From an uncultured Collinsella sp. (GTDB taxonomy: Bacteria; Actinomycetota; Coriobacteriia; Coriobacteriales; Coriobacteriaceae), in contig UQTR01000003.1 of assembly GCA_900544065.1 (NCBI GenBank), positions 4,811 through 68,810 on the forward strand: a stretch of 64,000 nt of DNA. The letters are read 5' to 3'. How positions within the stretch are numbered: position 1 is the stretch's first letter; each line of letters starts with the position of its first letter. A model generated the notes under the pieces. It ran no database searches, was not told the DNA's origin, and saw only the letters and a program-made list of their open reading frames with translations. This document shows, piece by piece, positions 16,266 to 24,815 of this stretch. The translations under genes and the position numbers were made by a program.

Positions 16266-18296
16266 CTACAGTTCGTTGGCCGCGTGATACGCCGTGCGAA
16301 TGGCGCTCGCAATGTCGGCGGTACGCTCGCCCGAGCAGTCGCCCACGCAGGTCACGGGCACCGTCACGCCGTCAAGGTCAAACGCGTTGGCCTTGGAGCC
16401 CACGGCCATCACCACGTAATCGCAGGCGATCTTCACCGGCTCCTCGGCGCCGTCCTCGGTGGTGCGAATGGCCTCCACGCCCTCGTCGGTAATGGCGGTC
16501 AGGCGGGTCTTCACGTGCTGCTCCACGTTGTGCTCGGCAAAGTCGCTCATGATCAGCGGCAGAATGGTCTCGGACTCGCCCGCGGCAATCTTGTCGAGCA
16601 TCTCCACGATCGCCACCTCGCAGCCGTGCTGCAGCAGGTACTCGGCAGTCTCGGTGCCCACCAGGCCACCGCCAATGACGGCGACGCGGCCCGCAAGCTC
16701 CACCTTGCCGGCCAGCACGTCCCAGCTCGAGACGACCTTCTCCGAGTCGGCGCCCGGAACGGGGATGGCCACGTCGTGCGCGCCCACAGCCACAATCGCG
16801 GCGTCGGCGGCGTTGAGGTCCGCGGGGCTAGCGACGTGGTTGAGCTCAACCTTCACGCCCAGGCCGGGCAGAATCTTCTCGTAGTACTCGACCGAGCGCA
16901 TGATCTCGTCCTTGCGCGGAGGCGCGGCCGCCAGCACGATCTGGCCGCCCAGATGATCGCTCGCCTCGTAGACGGTCACGTCGTAGCCGCGCTTGGCCGC
17001 CACACGCGCGGCCTCCAGGCCGGCAATACCGCCGCCCACCACGGCGATCTTCTTGTCGCCCTCGCCCGGCTTGATGGCGACGGTCGCCTCGTCGCCGTTC
17101 TCGGCATTGAGCACGCACGAGATGTACTTGCGGTTTTGAATCGCGTCGACGCAGCCCTTGTTGCAGTTGAGGCACTCGCGGATGGGCTCGCCCGTGGCAG
17201 CCTTCAGCGCAATGTCAGGGTCGCACATGAGCGAGCGGCCATAGGCGATGATGTCGGCCGCGCCGTCTTCCAGTATCTTCTCGCCGGCCTCGACCGAGAC
17301 AACGCGGCCGACGGTTGCCACCGGCACGGAGACCAGGGCCTTGACGCGCTCGGCCACGGGCAGCGTCCAGTTGTAGGGCATGGCGCCCATGGGCGGAATG
17401 GTGTCGCCCATGTTGCCGGTGTGGTTGGCCTGTGCGACCTGGATCATGTCGATGCCCGCGCCCTCGAGCAGCTTGGCAAACTCGCAGGCCTCATCGGGCT
17501 GCAGGCCGCCCTTGCCGCGCGGCGTGCCGTCGGGGTTCTCCATAATCACGGGGAGCTTGTACTCCACCATCAGCTGCGGCGCGGCCTCCTTGATGGCGGC
17601 GACGACCTCCAGCGCGTAGCGAACGCGGTTCTCGAACGAGCCACCGTACTCGTCGGTTCGATGGTTGAGGATGGCCGAGCACAGCGAACCCACCAGACGG
17701 TCGCCGTGGACCTCGATGGCGTCGATGCCGGCCTGCTGCGCGCGGGCGGCCGAGGCAGCGATGGCCTCCTTGATCTGGGTGAGCTGCTCTACGCTCGCCT
17801 CGTTCACAAAGTGCTGCATGTCGTGATGCAGCTTGGCATATGCCTGCTTGCGGATCTCGTTGGACTCGGCCATCTTGGCGGCAAAGGTCTCCTCGTCGCC
17901 GGCGGCCTTGGCCTCCTGCGCGGCCTTGGCGGCAGCCATGGAGCCCATGACCATGCGGCCGACACCGGGCACGTCGTACTCGGGGTGGAACAGCTGCAGC
18001 GCAACCTTGGCACCGTGCTTGTGAACGGTATCGGCCAGCGCCTTAAACGTGGGGATCTGGGCGTCGGTTGCCAGCTTGGGCGTGGGGCTTGCGGTCATGA
18101 CGGGAGCGACGTCACCGATGACGATGTAGCTCACGCCGCCACGGGCCAGGCGCTCGTAAAAAGCCAGGCTGCGCTCGCCAATGGAACCGTCGCGCTCCTC
18201 GTAGCCGGTGGTCAGCGGCGGGAACATAATGCGGTTTTTGAGCTCAAGGGGGCCAACCGTAATGGGCTGGAGCAGCTTGGATGCAGGTGCGGTCAT
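16266..18296 (-). CDS. NADH:flavin oxidoreductase, old yellow enzyme/2,4-dienoyl-CoA reductase (FadH/BaiCD-H) type
   Basis: 676 residues, the usual length of FadH- and BaiCD/BaiH-like enzymes. Residues ~1-360 form the FMN-binding TIM barrel (ELKNRIMFPPLTTG near the N-terminus, DAIEVHGD mid-domain). A 4Fe-4S motif follows (CLNCNKGC…C). Then comes an FAD/NAD module with two Rossmann fingerprints (AVVGGGIAGLEAA and AVIGGGLVGTETAEY). Family members reduce enoate, enoyl-CoA or bile-acid double bonds with electrons passed NADH-FAD-FeS-FMN. No bai-type or fatty acid genes are adjacent, so the substrate cannot be named. GAGGAATATCC precedes the ATG. It is monocistronic, ending at a clear terminator. 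Confidence 0.9.
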   Translation of the reverse strand: MTAPASKLLQPITVGPLELKNRIMFPPLTTGYEERDGSIGERSLAFYERLARGGVSYIVIGDVAPVMTASPTPKLATDAQIPTFKALADTVHKHGAKVALQLFHPEYDVPGVGRMVMGSMAAAKAAQEAKAAGDEETFAAKMAESNEIRKQAYAKLHHDMQHFVNEASVEQLTQIKEAIAASAARAQQAGIDAIEVHGDRLVGSLCSAILNHRTDEYGGSFENRVRYALEVVAAIKEAAPQLMVEYKLPVIMENPDGTPRGKGGLQPDEACEFAKLLEGAGIDMIQVAQANHTGNMGDTIPPMGAMPYNWTLPVAERVKALVSVPVATVGRVVSVEAGEKILEDGAADIIAYGRSLMCDPDIALKAATGEPIRECLNCNKGCVDAIQNRKYISCVLNAENGDEATVAIKPGEGDKKIAVVGGGIAGLEAARVAAKRGYDVTVYEASDHLGGQIVLAAAPPRKDEIMRSVEYYEKILPGLGVKVELNHVASPADLNAADAAIVAVGAHDVAIPVPGADSEKVVSSWDVLAGKVELAGRVAVIGGGLVGTETAEYLLQHGCEVAIVEMLDKIAAGESETILPLIMSDFAEHNVEQHVKTRLTAITDEGVEAIRTTEDGAEEPVKIACDYVVMAVGSKANAFDLDGVTVPVTCVGDCSGERTADIASAIRTAYHAANEL

Positions 18297-18434
18297 GGAT
18301 ATTCCTCTCTTGTAGGCGCGGCGGCGATGATGCCGCGTAGTTGTCTAGAGGATATGGCATGGAAGCGCGGCGGCACAACGAAAATCGGCAGACAGCAGGT
18401 AGCGGCAGGTGGATGGGGCGGGGCGGCCCGTCGG

Positions 18435-18497
18435 TTTGTCTCAATCTGTAACATCTGCTCGGCAAAACCGGGTCTTACTGTTACAGATCGAGACAAA
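18435..18497. repeat. TCTCAATCTGTAACA inverted repeat, copy 1
   Basis: TTTGTCTCAATCTGTAAC pairs with the complementary end GTTACAGATCGAGACAAA around a variable ~25-base loop. First of four near-tandem copies. Confidence 0.9.
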
Positions 18498-18518
18498 CCA
18501 AACCCGCCTGCCGCAAGA

Positions 18519-18573
18519 TCTAAATCTGTAACAGTTACTCAGCAAAATGGACCCCAGATGTTACAGATCGAGA
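18519..18573. repeat. TCTCAATCTGTAACA inverted repeat, copy 2
   Basis: The left arm is TCTAAATCTGTAACA and the right arm TGTTACAGATCGAGA. The loop sequence differs from copy 1, with CAAAA near its middle. Confidence 0.9.
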
Positions 18574-18598
18574 CAAACGGGGCCCGCCTGCTAGAAAA

Positions 18599-18653
18599 TC
18601 TCAATCTATAACAACAACTCGGCAAAATCCGTCCCTCGTGTTACAGATTTAGA
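18599..18653. repeat. TCTCAATCTGTAACA inverted repeat, copy 3
   Basis: The left arm is TCTCAATCTATAACA and the right arm TGTTACAGATTTAGA. One arm has a G-to-A change that keeps a weaker stem. Confidence 0.88.
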
Positions 18654-18679
18654 CAAACACGGCCCAACCCACCGGTATA

Positions 18680-18734
18680 TCTCAACCTGTAACACCTCAC
18701 CGCCCAAATCGGGCCTAGATGTTACAGATCGAGA
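18680..18734. repeat. TCTCAATCTGTAACA inverted repeat, copy 4
   Basis: The left arm is TCTCAACCTGTAACA and the right arm TGTTACAGATCGAGA. It is the last of the four-copy run, which fills most of the gap before the tRNA. Confidence 0.88.
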
Positions 18735-18784
18735 TTTTGTTTGAGAGGCCGAGAATTGGACCGAAAACACGGTCCCGGAATAAC

Positions 18785-18814
18785 AAAAAAGCTCGCCGGC
18801 TAGGCCGACGAGCT
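18785..18814 (-). terminator. Terminator of tRNA-fMet
   Basis: On the minus strand AGCTCGTCGGC pairs with GCCGGCGAGCT and runs into TTTTTT, a few bases past the 3' end of the tRNA. Confidence 0.9.
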
Positions 18815-18823
18815 GCAAGTTCT

Positions 18824-18900
18824 TGGTCGCGGGGGCAGGATTTGAACCTACGACCTCCGGGTTATGAGCCCGGCGAGCTACCAGACTGCTCCACCCCGCA
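18824..18900 (-). tRNA. Initiator tRNA-fMet (anticodon CAT)
   Basis: A 77-base cloverleaf including an encoded CCA. The anticodon loop reads CTCATAA, flanked by the three G-C pairs GGG/CCC that mark initiator tRNAs. The D arm and the TTCAAAT T-loop are normal. The first acceptor position would be U-G rather than the usual initiator mismatch C-A, if the fold is placed correctly. It is followed by a strong terminator and stands alone. Confidence 0.95.
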
Positions 18901-19055
18901 ATGTCTGGGCGCCTCATGTGCGCAAGAAAGAATATTACGTGGGAGTTCGGTAAACGGCAAGGAAAATCTCGTAGAGCATAATTCCTTCATATTTAAGCCC
19001 CCTCAGCCCATATCACCGTAAACGAATCGCAGCCGAGCAGCGCCGACGGCACGTA

Positions 19056-19061
19056 TACAAT
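19056..19061 (+). promoter_or_regulatory. Putative -10 box of coaX
   Basis: TACAAT lies 36 bases before the coaX start. The same hexamer precedes prs and luxR, which supports it as a -10 element. No clear -35 is visible. Confidence 0.4.
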
Positions 19062-19097
19062 GGTGCGCGTCCTTTTACGCCGACACCGGGAGTAGAC

Positions 19098-19871
19098 ATG
19101 CTGCTCGCTATCGATATGGGAAACACGCAGACGGCCATGGGCCTGTTTGACGGAGACGAGCTGGTGCAGTCGTGGCGCATGCCCACCGACCGCTCCTATA
19201 CCGCCGACGAAATCCATGTGCGCCTGATGGGCTTCTTTAAGATGTACGACCTCTCGCTCGACGCGGTCGACGCGATCGCCTTCGCCGGCGTGGTGCCGCA
19301 GCTCTCGCGCGAGTGGCACACCGTGGCCGACCGCATCGCGGCAGACGCCATCGTTATCGGGCCGCAGACGGCCGCGGTGACCAAACTGCGCGCGGCGCGC
19401 CCCCAGGCCGTAGGTGCCGATCGCATCGCCAACGCCGTTGCGGCCGAAACTTTCTACGGCGCCCCGGCGATCGTGGTGGACTTTGGCACCGCAACCAATA
19501 TCGACGTCATCGACGAGAACGGCTATTACATTGGCGGAGCGATTGCGCCGGGCATCCGCATCTCCATGGACGCGCTCGCCGCCCGAGCCGCCAAGCTCGC
19601 CAGCGTTCCGCTCGAGGCGCCCGAGCACGCCATCGGCCGCGACACCGAGGAATGCATCAAGGTCGGCGCCGTGATGGGCGCCGCCTCCATGGCCGAGGGC
19701 CTGGTCGCTCGCATGAAGCGCGAACTGGGCCGCGAGGACGCCACCGTTATCGCCACAGGCGGTCTCGCCGGCATCGTCGCCGATTCGACCGATGCCTTCG
19801 ACGTGGTAGACGGCCAACTCACCATCAAGGGTATCTGCGAAATCTACCGCCGCATGCAGGAGCTGGCGTAG
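19098..19871 (+). CDS. coaX: Type III pantothenate kinase
   Basis: 257 residues, normal length for CoaX, which phosphorylates pantothenate in the first step of coenzyme A synthesis. The N-terminal phosphate motif DMGNTQTAMG and the DFGTATNID motif (about residue 130) are those of the ASKHA-fold type III enzyme. GAGVVPQL and GAIAPGIRIS-like segments also match the family. GGGAG precedes the ATG. It stands as a single gene facing the convergent DUF4143 ATPase. Confidence 0.95.
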   Translation: MLLAIDMGNTQTAMGLFDGDELVQSWRMPTDRSYTADEIHVRLMGFFKMYDLSLDAVDAIAFAGVVPQLSREWHTVADRIAADAIVIGPQTAAVTKLRAARPQAVGADRIANAVAAETFYGAPAIVVDFGTATNIDVIDENGYYIGGAIAPGIRISMDALAARAAKLASVPLEAPEHAIGRDTEECIKVGAVMGAASMAEGLVARMKRELGREDATVIATGGLAGIVADSTDAFDVVDGQLTIKGICEIYRRMQELA

Positions 19872-19925
19872 GACAGTGGCTTAAGTCGAGCACGGGCGCG
19901 AGCGGCGGACTAAGCAATGCATCGG

Positions 19926-19970
19926 TCCTATTCCTCAAAAACGAAAATTTTTCAGTTTTGAGGAATAGGA
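19926..19970. repeat. ATTCCTCAAAA palindrome, copy 1 (3' side of the ATPase gene)
   Basis: TCCTATTCCTCAAAA at the left end pairs with TTTTGAGGAATAGGA at the right, with further pairing in the A/T-rich middle. It ends 8 bp beyond the stop codon of the DUF4143 ATPase. Confidence 0.85.
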
Positions 19971-19977
19971 CCTTCTG

Positions 19978-21174
19978 CTAAGCCTCGCCGCACAACCACC
20001 TCGCCAGGTCCACGATCTGCACCCCATCGCGATCCGTGGCCTCGTGATGCGTGCGGGCAAGAATCATCTTGGGATACGCATCGCCAATGCTCAGCAGTGG
20101 CGAAATCTCGCGTTCAAACGTCTTATCCGAGCTGATGTCGTCGCTCACCTGAATGTAGAGCTTCTCGCTTCGCTTTATTGCTACAAAGTCTATTTCCTTT
20201 TTATAGAGCACACCGACGTATACCTCGTATCCGCGGCGCAGCAGCTCGATGGCCACCATGTTCTCGTATACGCGTCCCCAATCCATATCACGTGTACCAA
20301 GCAGTGCGTATTTGAACGCGTGGTCTGCTAGGTAATACTTCTCGCCGCTCTTAAGGTATTTTTTGCCGCGAATGTCGTACCGACGAACTGTATAGAAGGC
20401 AAACGCATCGCACAGGTACCCCATGTACGTGCCGACCGTCTTGTTCGTAATCTTTAGCCCATCCGCATTCAAAACATCCGTAATGTTGCGTGCCGACGTT
20501 ATGTTGGAGACGTTGTCCATCATGTAATCGGCAATGCGCAGCAGTGCCGATTCGTTTCTCACGTTATGCCGCTGCACGATATCCCTCACGATGAGCGTTT
20601 TGAAGACATTGGAGAGATATTGGTAGCGTTGCTCCTGCAGTGGATAAGGGTAAGAGCCGGACATACCGCCGGTTCTCGCGTACTCATCGAAGTCGCGATC
20701 GACCTCGCCCTCGTCACAATAGAAGCGATACTCCTCAAACGAGAATGGGAAAACCTCGATCTCGAACGTACGCCCCGTAAAGAGCGTCGACAGATCGCTC
20801 GACAGCAAAAAGGCGTTCGATCCGGTGATGAAGATGTCGTACTGCTCGGATGCATGGAGGCTGTTGATCGCGCGTTCAAAGCCGTCGCACATCTGAACCT
20901 CGTCGATAAGCAGGAAGTTTTGCTTGTCGGACGCTCGATGCTCTTTCACATAGGCGAGCAGGGCATGATATTCGAGCAGGCCCTCGAACTCGTCGAGGTT
21001 GTAATTGATATGGATGACATTCGAATTGGACAGATTTGCCTCCACGTAATCGCGGAGGGCCTCGAGCAATTTTGACTTACCGCTACGGCGAATGCCCGTT
21101 ATGACCTTGATGTCCGGTACGCCAATAAGGCTCGTCAACGTTTCCATGTATGACGTTCTATTGATGAGTTTCAT
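19978..21174 (-). CDS. AAA_14/DUF4143-family P-loop ATPase
   Basis: 398 residues. The N-terminal AAA_14 domain has Walker A GIRRSGKSKLLEAL (about residues 27-40), Walker B FLLIDEVQM and a sensor-like ITGSNAFLLS. A linker leads to the C-terminal DUF4143 part with GKKYLKSGEKYYLADHAFKYALLG and a nuclease-like region (VAIELLRRGYEVYVGVLYKKEIDFVA). The family is common and mostly uncharacterised; some members behave like accessory or mobile genes. GGGAGG precedes the ATG. Its base composition is visibly less GC-rich than that of coaX and birA on either side. ATTCCTCAAAA palindromes sit just outside both ends of the gene, one 3' and two 5', suggesting a self-contained unit with its own operator or end signals. 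Confidence 0.88.
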   Translation of the reverse strand: MKLINRTSYMETLTSLIGVPDIKVITGIRRSGKSKLLEALRDYVEANLSNSNVIHINYNLDEFEGLLEYHALLAYVKEHRASDKQNFLLIDEVQMCDGFERAINSLHASEQYDIFITGSNAFLLSSDLSTLFTGRTFEIEVFPFSFEEYRFYCDEGEVDRDFDEYARTGGMSGSYPYPLQEQRYQYLSNVFKTLIVRDIVQRHNVRNESALLRIADYMMDNVSNITSARNITDVLNADGLKITNKTVGTYMGYLCDAFAFYTVRRYDIRGKKYLKSGEKYYLADHAFKYALLGTRDMDWGRVYENMVAIELLRRGYEVYVGVLYKKEIDFVAIKRSEKLYIQVSDDISSDKTFEREISPLLSIGDAYPKMILARTHHEATDRDGVQIVDLARWLCGEA

Positions 21175-21200
21175 TGGCGCCTCCCTGCAGTCTTTTATCG

Positions 21201-21242
21201 CTATTCCTCAAAAACGAAAATTTTTCAGTTTTGAGGAATAGG
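21201..21242. repeat. ATTCCTCAAAA palindrome, copy 2 (5' side of the ATPase gene)
   Basis: It has the same arms as copy 1, with an identical middle. It lies about 26 bp upstream of the ATPase ATG, where an operator would act. Confidence 0.85.
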
Positions 21243-21287
21243 CCCTGCAACGAATATACCTCGTTAAAGGCCGAGCTGGCTTAATTC

Positions 21288-21329
21288 TATTCCTCAAAAT
21301 CGAAAGATTTTCAGTTTTGAGGAATAGGG
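21288..21329. repeat. ATTCCTCAAAA palindrome, copy 3
   Basis: Same outer arms; the middle differs from copies 1 and 2 by a few bases (AATCGAAAGATTTT). It lies in the upstream region, 45 bp beyond copy 2. Confidence 0.85.
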
Positions 21330-21424
21330 TGCTGACAACCCATTCCCCAGACAACAAGACCCTCCCCGGCATAGCCGAGGAGGGTCTTGTTGTCATCGTT
21401 GTCTTTGAGCGTGGGCGCCTCGCG

Positions 21425-22126
21425 CTACAGACCGCGAATGCGTACGGCCTCGGGCGGAAACTCCTGCTCTCCGGCATCGGTCTTGATGGTCGCGCGGCCC
21501 CAGATGTCCAGGCCCGCAAACACGCCGACCGCGAGCGGCAGGCCGTTGGGCGACACCGCCGCGACCTGACGACCCAGCAGCGGCACCATATCAAAGTACT
21601 CGCCCAGCACCGGGGCCAGCGGACCGGCAGCGCCCTGTGGTGTGTTGGCGGCAACCGCCCAGGCGTCAACGCGAGCGAGCACCGCCGCGGCCAGTGCCTC
21701 AACCAGTACCTCGTCGGCCATATCCACGCCGAGCTCGCCCAGTGCCGCACGCTCGACATCCACCGTCACCGCGGCAAACATGCCCGCAGCACCGGCACCG
21801 CCGTTGGCGGCGACGCGCGCGAGCGACGTCTCAAACGCAGGCGCGCCGCACACGATGTCACTCGGCCACTGGATGCCCACTTTGCCGGCAAGCCCCAGGC
21901 CCGGCGTTGCGGCCGTGCCCGCAAGCGCGTCCATCATGCCCATTGCAGCTACAAATGGCAGGCCGTGGAAGGCGTGCATGTTCACATCGGGGCGCACGAC
22001 CAGCGAAAACGTCAGCGATGCATCGCCCGCGCTCCACGCGCACCAGCCCGCGGACATGCCCTCGCGGCCCGCGTCACGCGCCGCGTCGAGCTCGGTACCG
22101 GCGGCAACAGCATTCATCTCGATCAT
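21425..22126 (-). CDS. Biotin-protein ligase-like protein (divergent BirA)
   Basis: 233 residues. The segment GIQWPSDIVCG corresponds to the KWPNDI motif of biotin-protein ligases, and the C-terminal VGVFAGLDIWGRATIKTDAG fits the BPL C-terminal domain. The usual N-terminal GRGRxGR biotinyl-AMP loop is missing: the text goes directly from a short N-terminus to SLTFSLVVRPDV. It may therefore be a divergent ligase or a related acyltransferase-fold protein. There is no N-terminal DNA-binding domain. The ATG abuts the stop of the folP-folK gene (TAGATG), so the two are translated together. Calling it birA would go beyond the evidence. Confidence 0.7.
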   Translation of the reverse strand: MIEMNAVAAGTELDAARDAGREGMSAGWCAWSAGDASLTFSLVVRPDVNMHAFHGLPFVAAMGMMDALAGTAATPGLGLAGKVGIQWPSDIVCGAPAFETSLARVAANGGAGAAGMFAAVTVDVERAALGELGVDMADEVLVEALAAAVLARVDAWAVAANTPQGAAGPLAPVLGEYFDMVPLLGRQVAAVSPNGLPLAVGVFAGLDIWGRATIKTDAGEQEFPPEAVRIRGL

Positions 22127-23854
22127 CTACATACGCCCCAATTCGCCCACGATATGGCCCACGCGGTCCTCGGGCTCCTTGACCTCGACGCCGTTGTAGC
22201 GGAAGAACCGCGCCGGGTCGTGCATCAGATCCTCGAGTGGTACCAGCACAAAATCACGTTCGCCGATCAGCGGATGCGGCAGGCGCAGCTTCTTGCCGCC
22301 GTGGGTCTCGCCGTCCATCCACAGCAGGTCCAGGTCGATGGTGCGCGGGCCGTTTGCCTTGGCCTTTTTGGAACGGTCGCGGCCCAGCTCGGCCTCAATC
22401 TTCATGAGCTCGTCAAGCAGCACCAGCGGAGCCAGCTCAGTCTTGATCTCGATGACGGCGTTGGCAAACGCGTCCTGGCGTGTCTCGTAGGCCGGCTCGC
22501 TCTCGTAGATGCGCGAGCAGTTGGACACGCAGGTAAGCGGAATCTCGGCAATCATGTCGCGTGCGGCGCGGATGTTGTCGCAACGATGCCCCAGGTTGGA
22601 GCCCACGGCCACAAACGCACGGCGCGGCTGCGGCTTGGCGACAGCCCAGTAGCCGTTCAGGAACTGCGCAAAGCCGGTAACGTCGTGCACGCGCACGATG
22701 TTGGCACCGGCCCGGATAGCGCCCAGGCACACGCCAAACGTGGCGGCATCGCGCGCGGTGGCCTCGGTCACGCCCGAGACGGCGCCCACAAAACGCTTGC
22801 GCGACACGGCGCACATGAGCGGGTAGCCCAGCGACGCCATTTTGGCGGTCTCGCGCTGGATGACGATGTCCTCGTTGGCCGTCTTGCCAAAGCCCGGGCC
22901 GGGATCGATGCAGATGCGGTCGCGCGACACGCCGGCATGGATGAGCGTGCGGGCCTGGTCGGACAGAAAGCCCATGACGCGGCGCATGATGGGCGCCGAA
23001 TCGGGCAGGGTAAAGCGTCGGAGCTGCGAGGTGGGCACATAAGCCTCCTCACGTCGGGCACTGCGGCGCATCATGGCCGCCAGGTGATCATTGGGCTCCG
23101 GCGCGGGCTCAGGGGTCGCGGCGGCATCGGCGACAGGAGCGGCCTCTTCGGCGGCCGGCGTCTCCTGCTTCTGCTCGCCCGTGGGCTCGGGCGCGGGTTC
23201 CGGATCGCCAAACGGCAACGAGGGCTGCACCACGCCTCCCGGCAGTTTAGCCTCCGTCTTGGGCTCGCCCAGCAGCTTGCCACGGCGACGGCGGGCAGGC
23301 TTCTCGGCCTCGCGCGCAGCCTCGGCGGCCGCCTCGCGCGCCTTTTCGGCAACAAACGCCGCAGCCGAGGTATCGAGCTGCACCGTCGCATGCGTGCGGG
23401 TGGGCGCCGCGACCTCGCCGGCGTGCATCACGATGACGCCGCAGGTGCTCGTCGCGACAAACTCGACCATCTTGGGATCGGTGAAGCCCGTCACGTCGTT
23501 GACGATCGAGGCGCCGCAGCGCACGGCCGCCTTGGCAACCGCCACGTGGCGCGTGTCGATCGAGACGATGGCGCCCTCTTTGGCCAGCGCGCGCACCACG
23601 GGCAGCACGCGGCGAGCCTCCTCGTCGGGGTTGACCGGGGTAAATCCGGGGCGCGTGGACTCGCCGCCCACGTCGATGATGTCGGCGCCGGCGTCGAGCA
23701 TCGCCAAGCCGTACTCGATGGCGGCATCCGGGTCGAAGTGCTCCCCGCCGTCGCTAAACGAATCGGGCGTCACGTTGAGGACGCCCATGATGCGCGGGCG
23801 GTCAAAGCTGAGCTCGTACTTTCCGCACCGCCATGTCTTGCTATCGTTCGCCAT
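22127..23854 (-). CDS. folP-folK: Dihydropteroate synthase / HPPK fusion with a large low-complexity insert
   Basis: 575 residues making two steps of folate synthesis. Residues ~18-400 are dihydropteroate synthase (MGVLNVTPDSFSDGG, DVGGESTRPG, SIDTR, DPGPGFGKT, VRVHDV). Residues ~412-545 are HPPK (AFVAVGSNLG, RIYESEP, GPRTIDLDLL, LPHPLIGERDFVL). Residues ~148-285 of the synthase half are an Ala/Glu/Pro-rich insertion between VMHAGE and the helix IMRRVMGFL, close to the usual 'MH' loop. The start at 23854 is chosen because AGGAGG lies 6 bases before it; an upstream frame extension to 23917 is unlikely. The biotin ligase-like gene follows directly. Confidence 0.93.
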   Translation of the reverse strand: MANDSKTWRCGKYELSFDRPRIMGVLNVTPDSFSDGGEHFDPDAAIEYGLAMLDAGADIIDVGGESTRPGFTPVNPDEEARRVLPVVRALAKEGAIVSIDTRHVAVAKAAVRCGASIVNDVTGFTDPKMVEFVATSTCGVIVMHAGEVAAPTRTHATVQLDTSAAAFVAEKAREAAAEAAREAEKPARRRRGKLLGEPKTEAKLPGGVVQPSLPFGDPEPAPEPTGEQKQETPAAEEAAPVADAAATPEPAPEPNDHLAAMMRRSARREEAYVPTSQLRRFTLPDSAPIMRRVMGFLSDQARTLIHAGVSRDRICIDPGPGFGKTANEDIVIQRETAKMASLGYPLMCAVSRKRFVGAVSGVTEATARDAATFGVCLGAIRAGANIVRVHDVTGFAQFLNGYWAVAKPQPRRAFVAVGSNLGHRCDNIRAARDMIAEIPLTCVSNCSRIYESEPAYETRQDAFANAVIEIKTELAPLVLLDELMKIEAELGRDRSKKAKANGPRTIDLDLLWMDGETHGGKKLRLPHPLIGERDFVLVPLEDLMHDPARFFRYNGVEVKEPEDRVGHIVGELGRM

Positions 23855-23948
23855 GAACATCCTCCTAAAATGCCCGCGCCGCCGCGCTCGGGCGCAGGCG
23901 GCGGGGTCGCTTTGCAATTAGTCTTTCTATTGTATCCGCGCACACGGG

Positions 23949-24701
23949 CTAGAACGCAAACGCGGCCGCGATGTCGCAAGAAATCAGCAGGTCGGCATTT
24001 GCATCCTGATCGGTGGGAGCAAGATTGCAAATGGCCAGCGTATCGCCGGTAAAGTAGTGCGTAAGGCCCGCCGCCGGATACACCACGAGCGAGGTCCCGC
24101 CCACAATGAGGGCATCGGCCGCGGCGATGGCGGCGACGGCGCCGGTCAGCACATGCTCGTCGAGCGGCTCCTCGTAGAGCACCACATCGGGCTTAATGCG
24201 CCCGCCGCACGCAGGGCACACGGGCACACCCGCGGCGTCCTCATGCTCGCGCGAGCAAATCCACTCGGCGCTATAGACCGCGCCGCACGACTGGCAAATG
24301 TTGCGATGGACCGATCCGTGCAGCTCGAACACGCGCTGTGAGCCGGCCATCTGATGCAGGCCGTCGATATTTTGTGTCACCACGGCATTTAGCTTACCGG
24401 CGCGCTCCAACTCGGCCAGCTTGGTGTGGCAGCGGTTGGGCTTGGCGCCAAGCGCAATCATCTTGGTTCGGTAAAAGTCGAAGAACTCCGCCGGATGTGT
24501 CGCGTAAAAGCTGTGCGACAGCATGGTCTCGGGCGGATAGGCAAACTGCTGGTGATACAGGCCGTCCACGCTGCGAAAATCGGGAATGCCGCTTGCCGTG
24601 GAAACACCAGCGCCGCCAAAGAACACCACGCGCTCGTGGGTATTGAACAGCTCCGCCAGCGCGGCGGAGGCCTGCTTGGGATCTGTTATCGCTTGCGTCA
24701 T
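23949..24701 (-). CDS. cobB: NAD-dependent deacylase, sirtuin family
   Basis: 250 residues. Sirtuin signatures: GAGVSTASGIPDFR (NAD binding), TQNIDGLHQMAG, catalytic HG in VFELHGSV, the zinc pairs CQSC and CPAC, and IVGGTSLVVYPA. It removes acyl groups from lysines using NAD. GGAGG is 6 bases before the ATG at 24701. The reading frame continues upstream to 25067 over xthA antisense, but that extension has no support. Divergent from xthA. Confidence 0.93.
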   Translation of the reverse strand: MTQAITDPKQASAALAELFNTHERVVFFGGAGVSTASGIPDFRSVDGLYHQQFAYPPETMLSHSFYATHPAEFFDFYRTKMIALGAKPNRCHTKLAELERAGKLNAVVTQNIDGLHQMAGSQRVFELHGSVHRNICQSCGAVYSAEWICSREHEDAAGVPVCPACGGRIKPDVVLYEEPLDEHVLTGAVAAIAAADALIVGGTSLVVYPAAGLTHYFTGDTLAICNLAPTDQDANADLLISCDIAAAFAF

Positions 24702-24815
24702 GTTTGTCCTCCGTCCATGTTGGTCGGGGCGGCTGCGATTGCGCCGTCGCCCACGGAGCCCACCCCGCCCCTGTTGCGATAATCTTAAGCCTGCCAACCC
24801 CGTCGAAAGGACACC

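Noticed and set aside
16284..18611. 775-residue open frame on the plus strand
   Set aside because: It is antisense to the well-supported flavin oxidoreductase. GC-rich codon bias opens the opposite frame; the sequence is Gly/His/Ala/Leu-rich with no motif.
18435..18734. CRISPR array
   Set aside because: The four units are imperfect stems whose arms vary, and the intervals between them are not spacers of constant length. No cas gene is present.
21317..24052. 911-residue plus-strand frame
   Set aside because: It runs across three minus-strand genes (biotin ligase-like, FolP-FolK and the end of the sirtuin) and looks like antisense of their codons.
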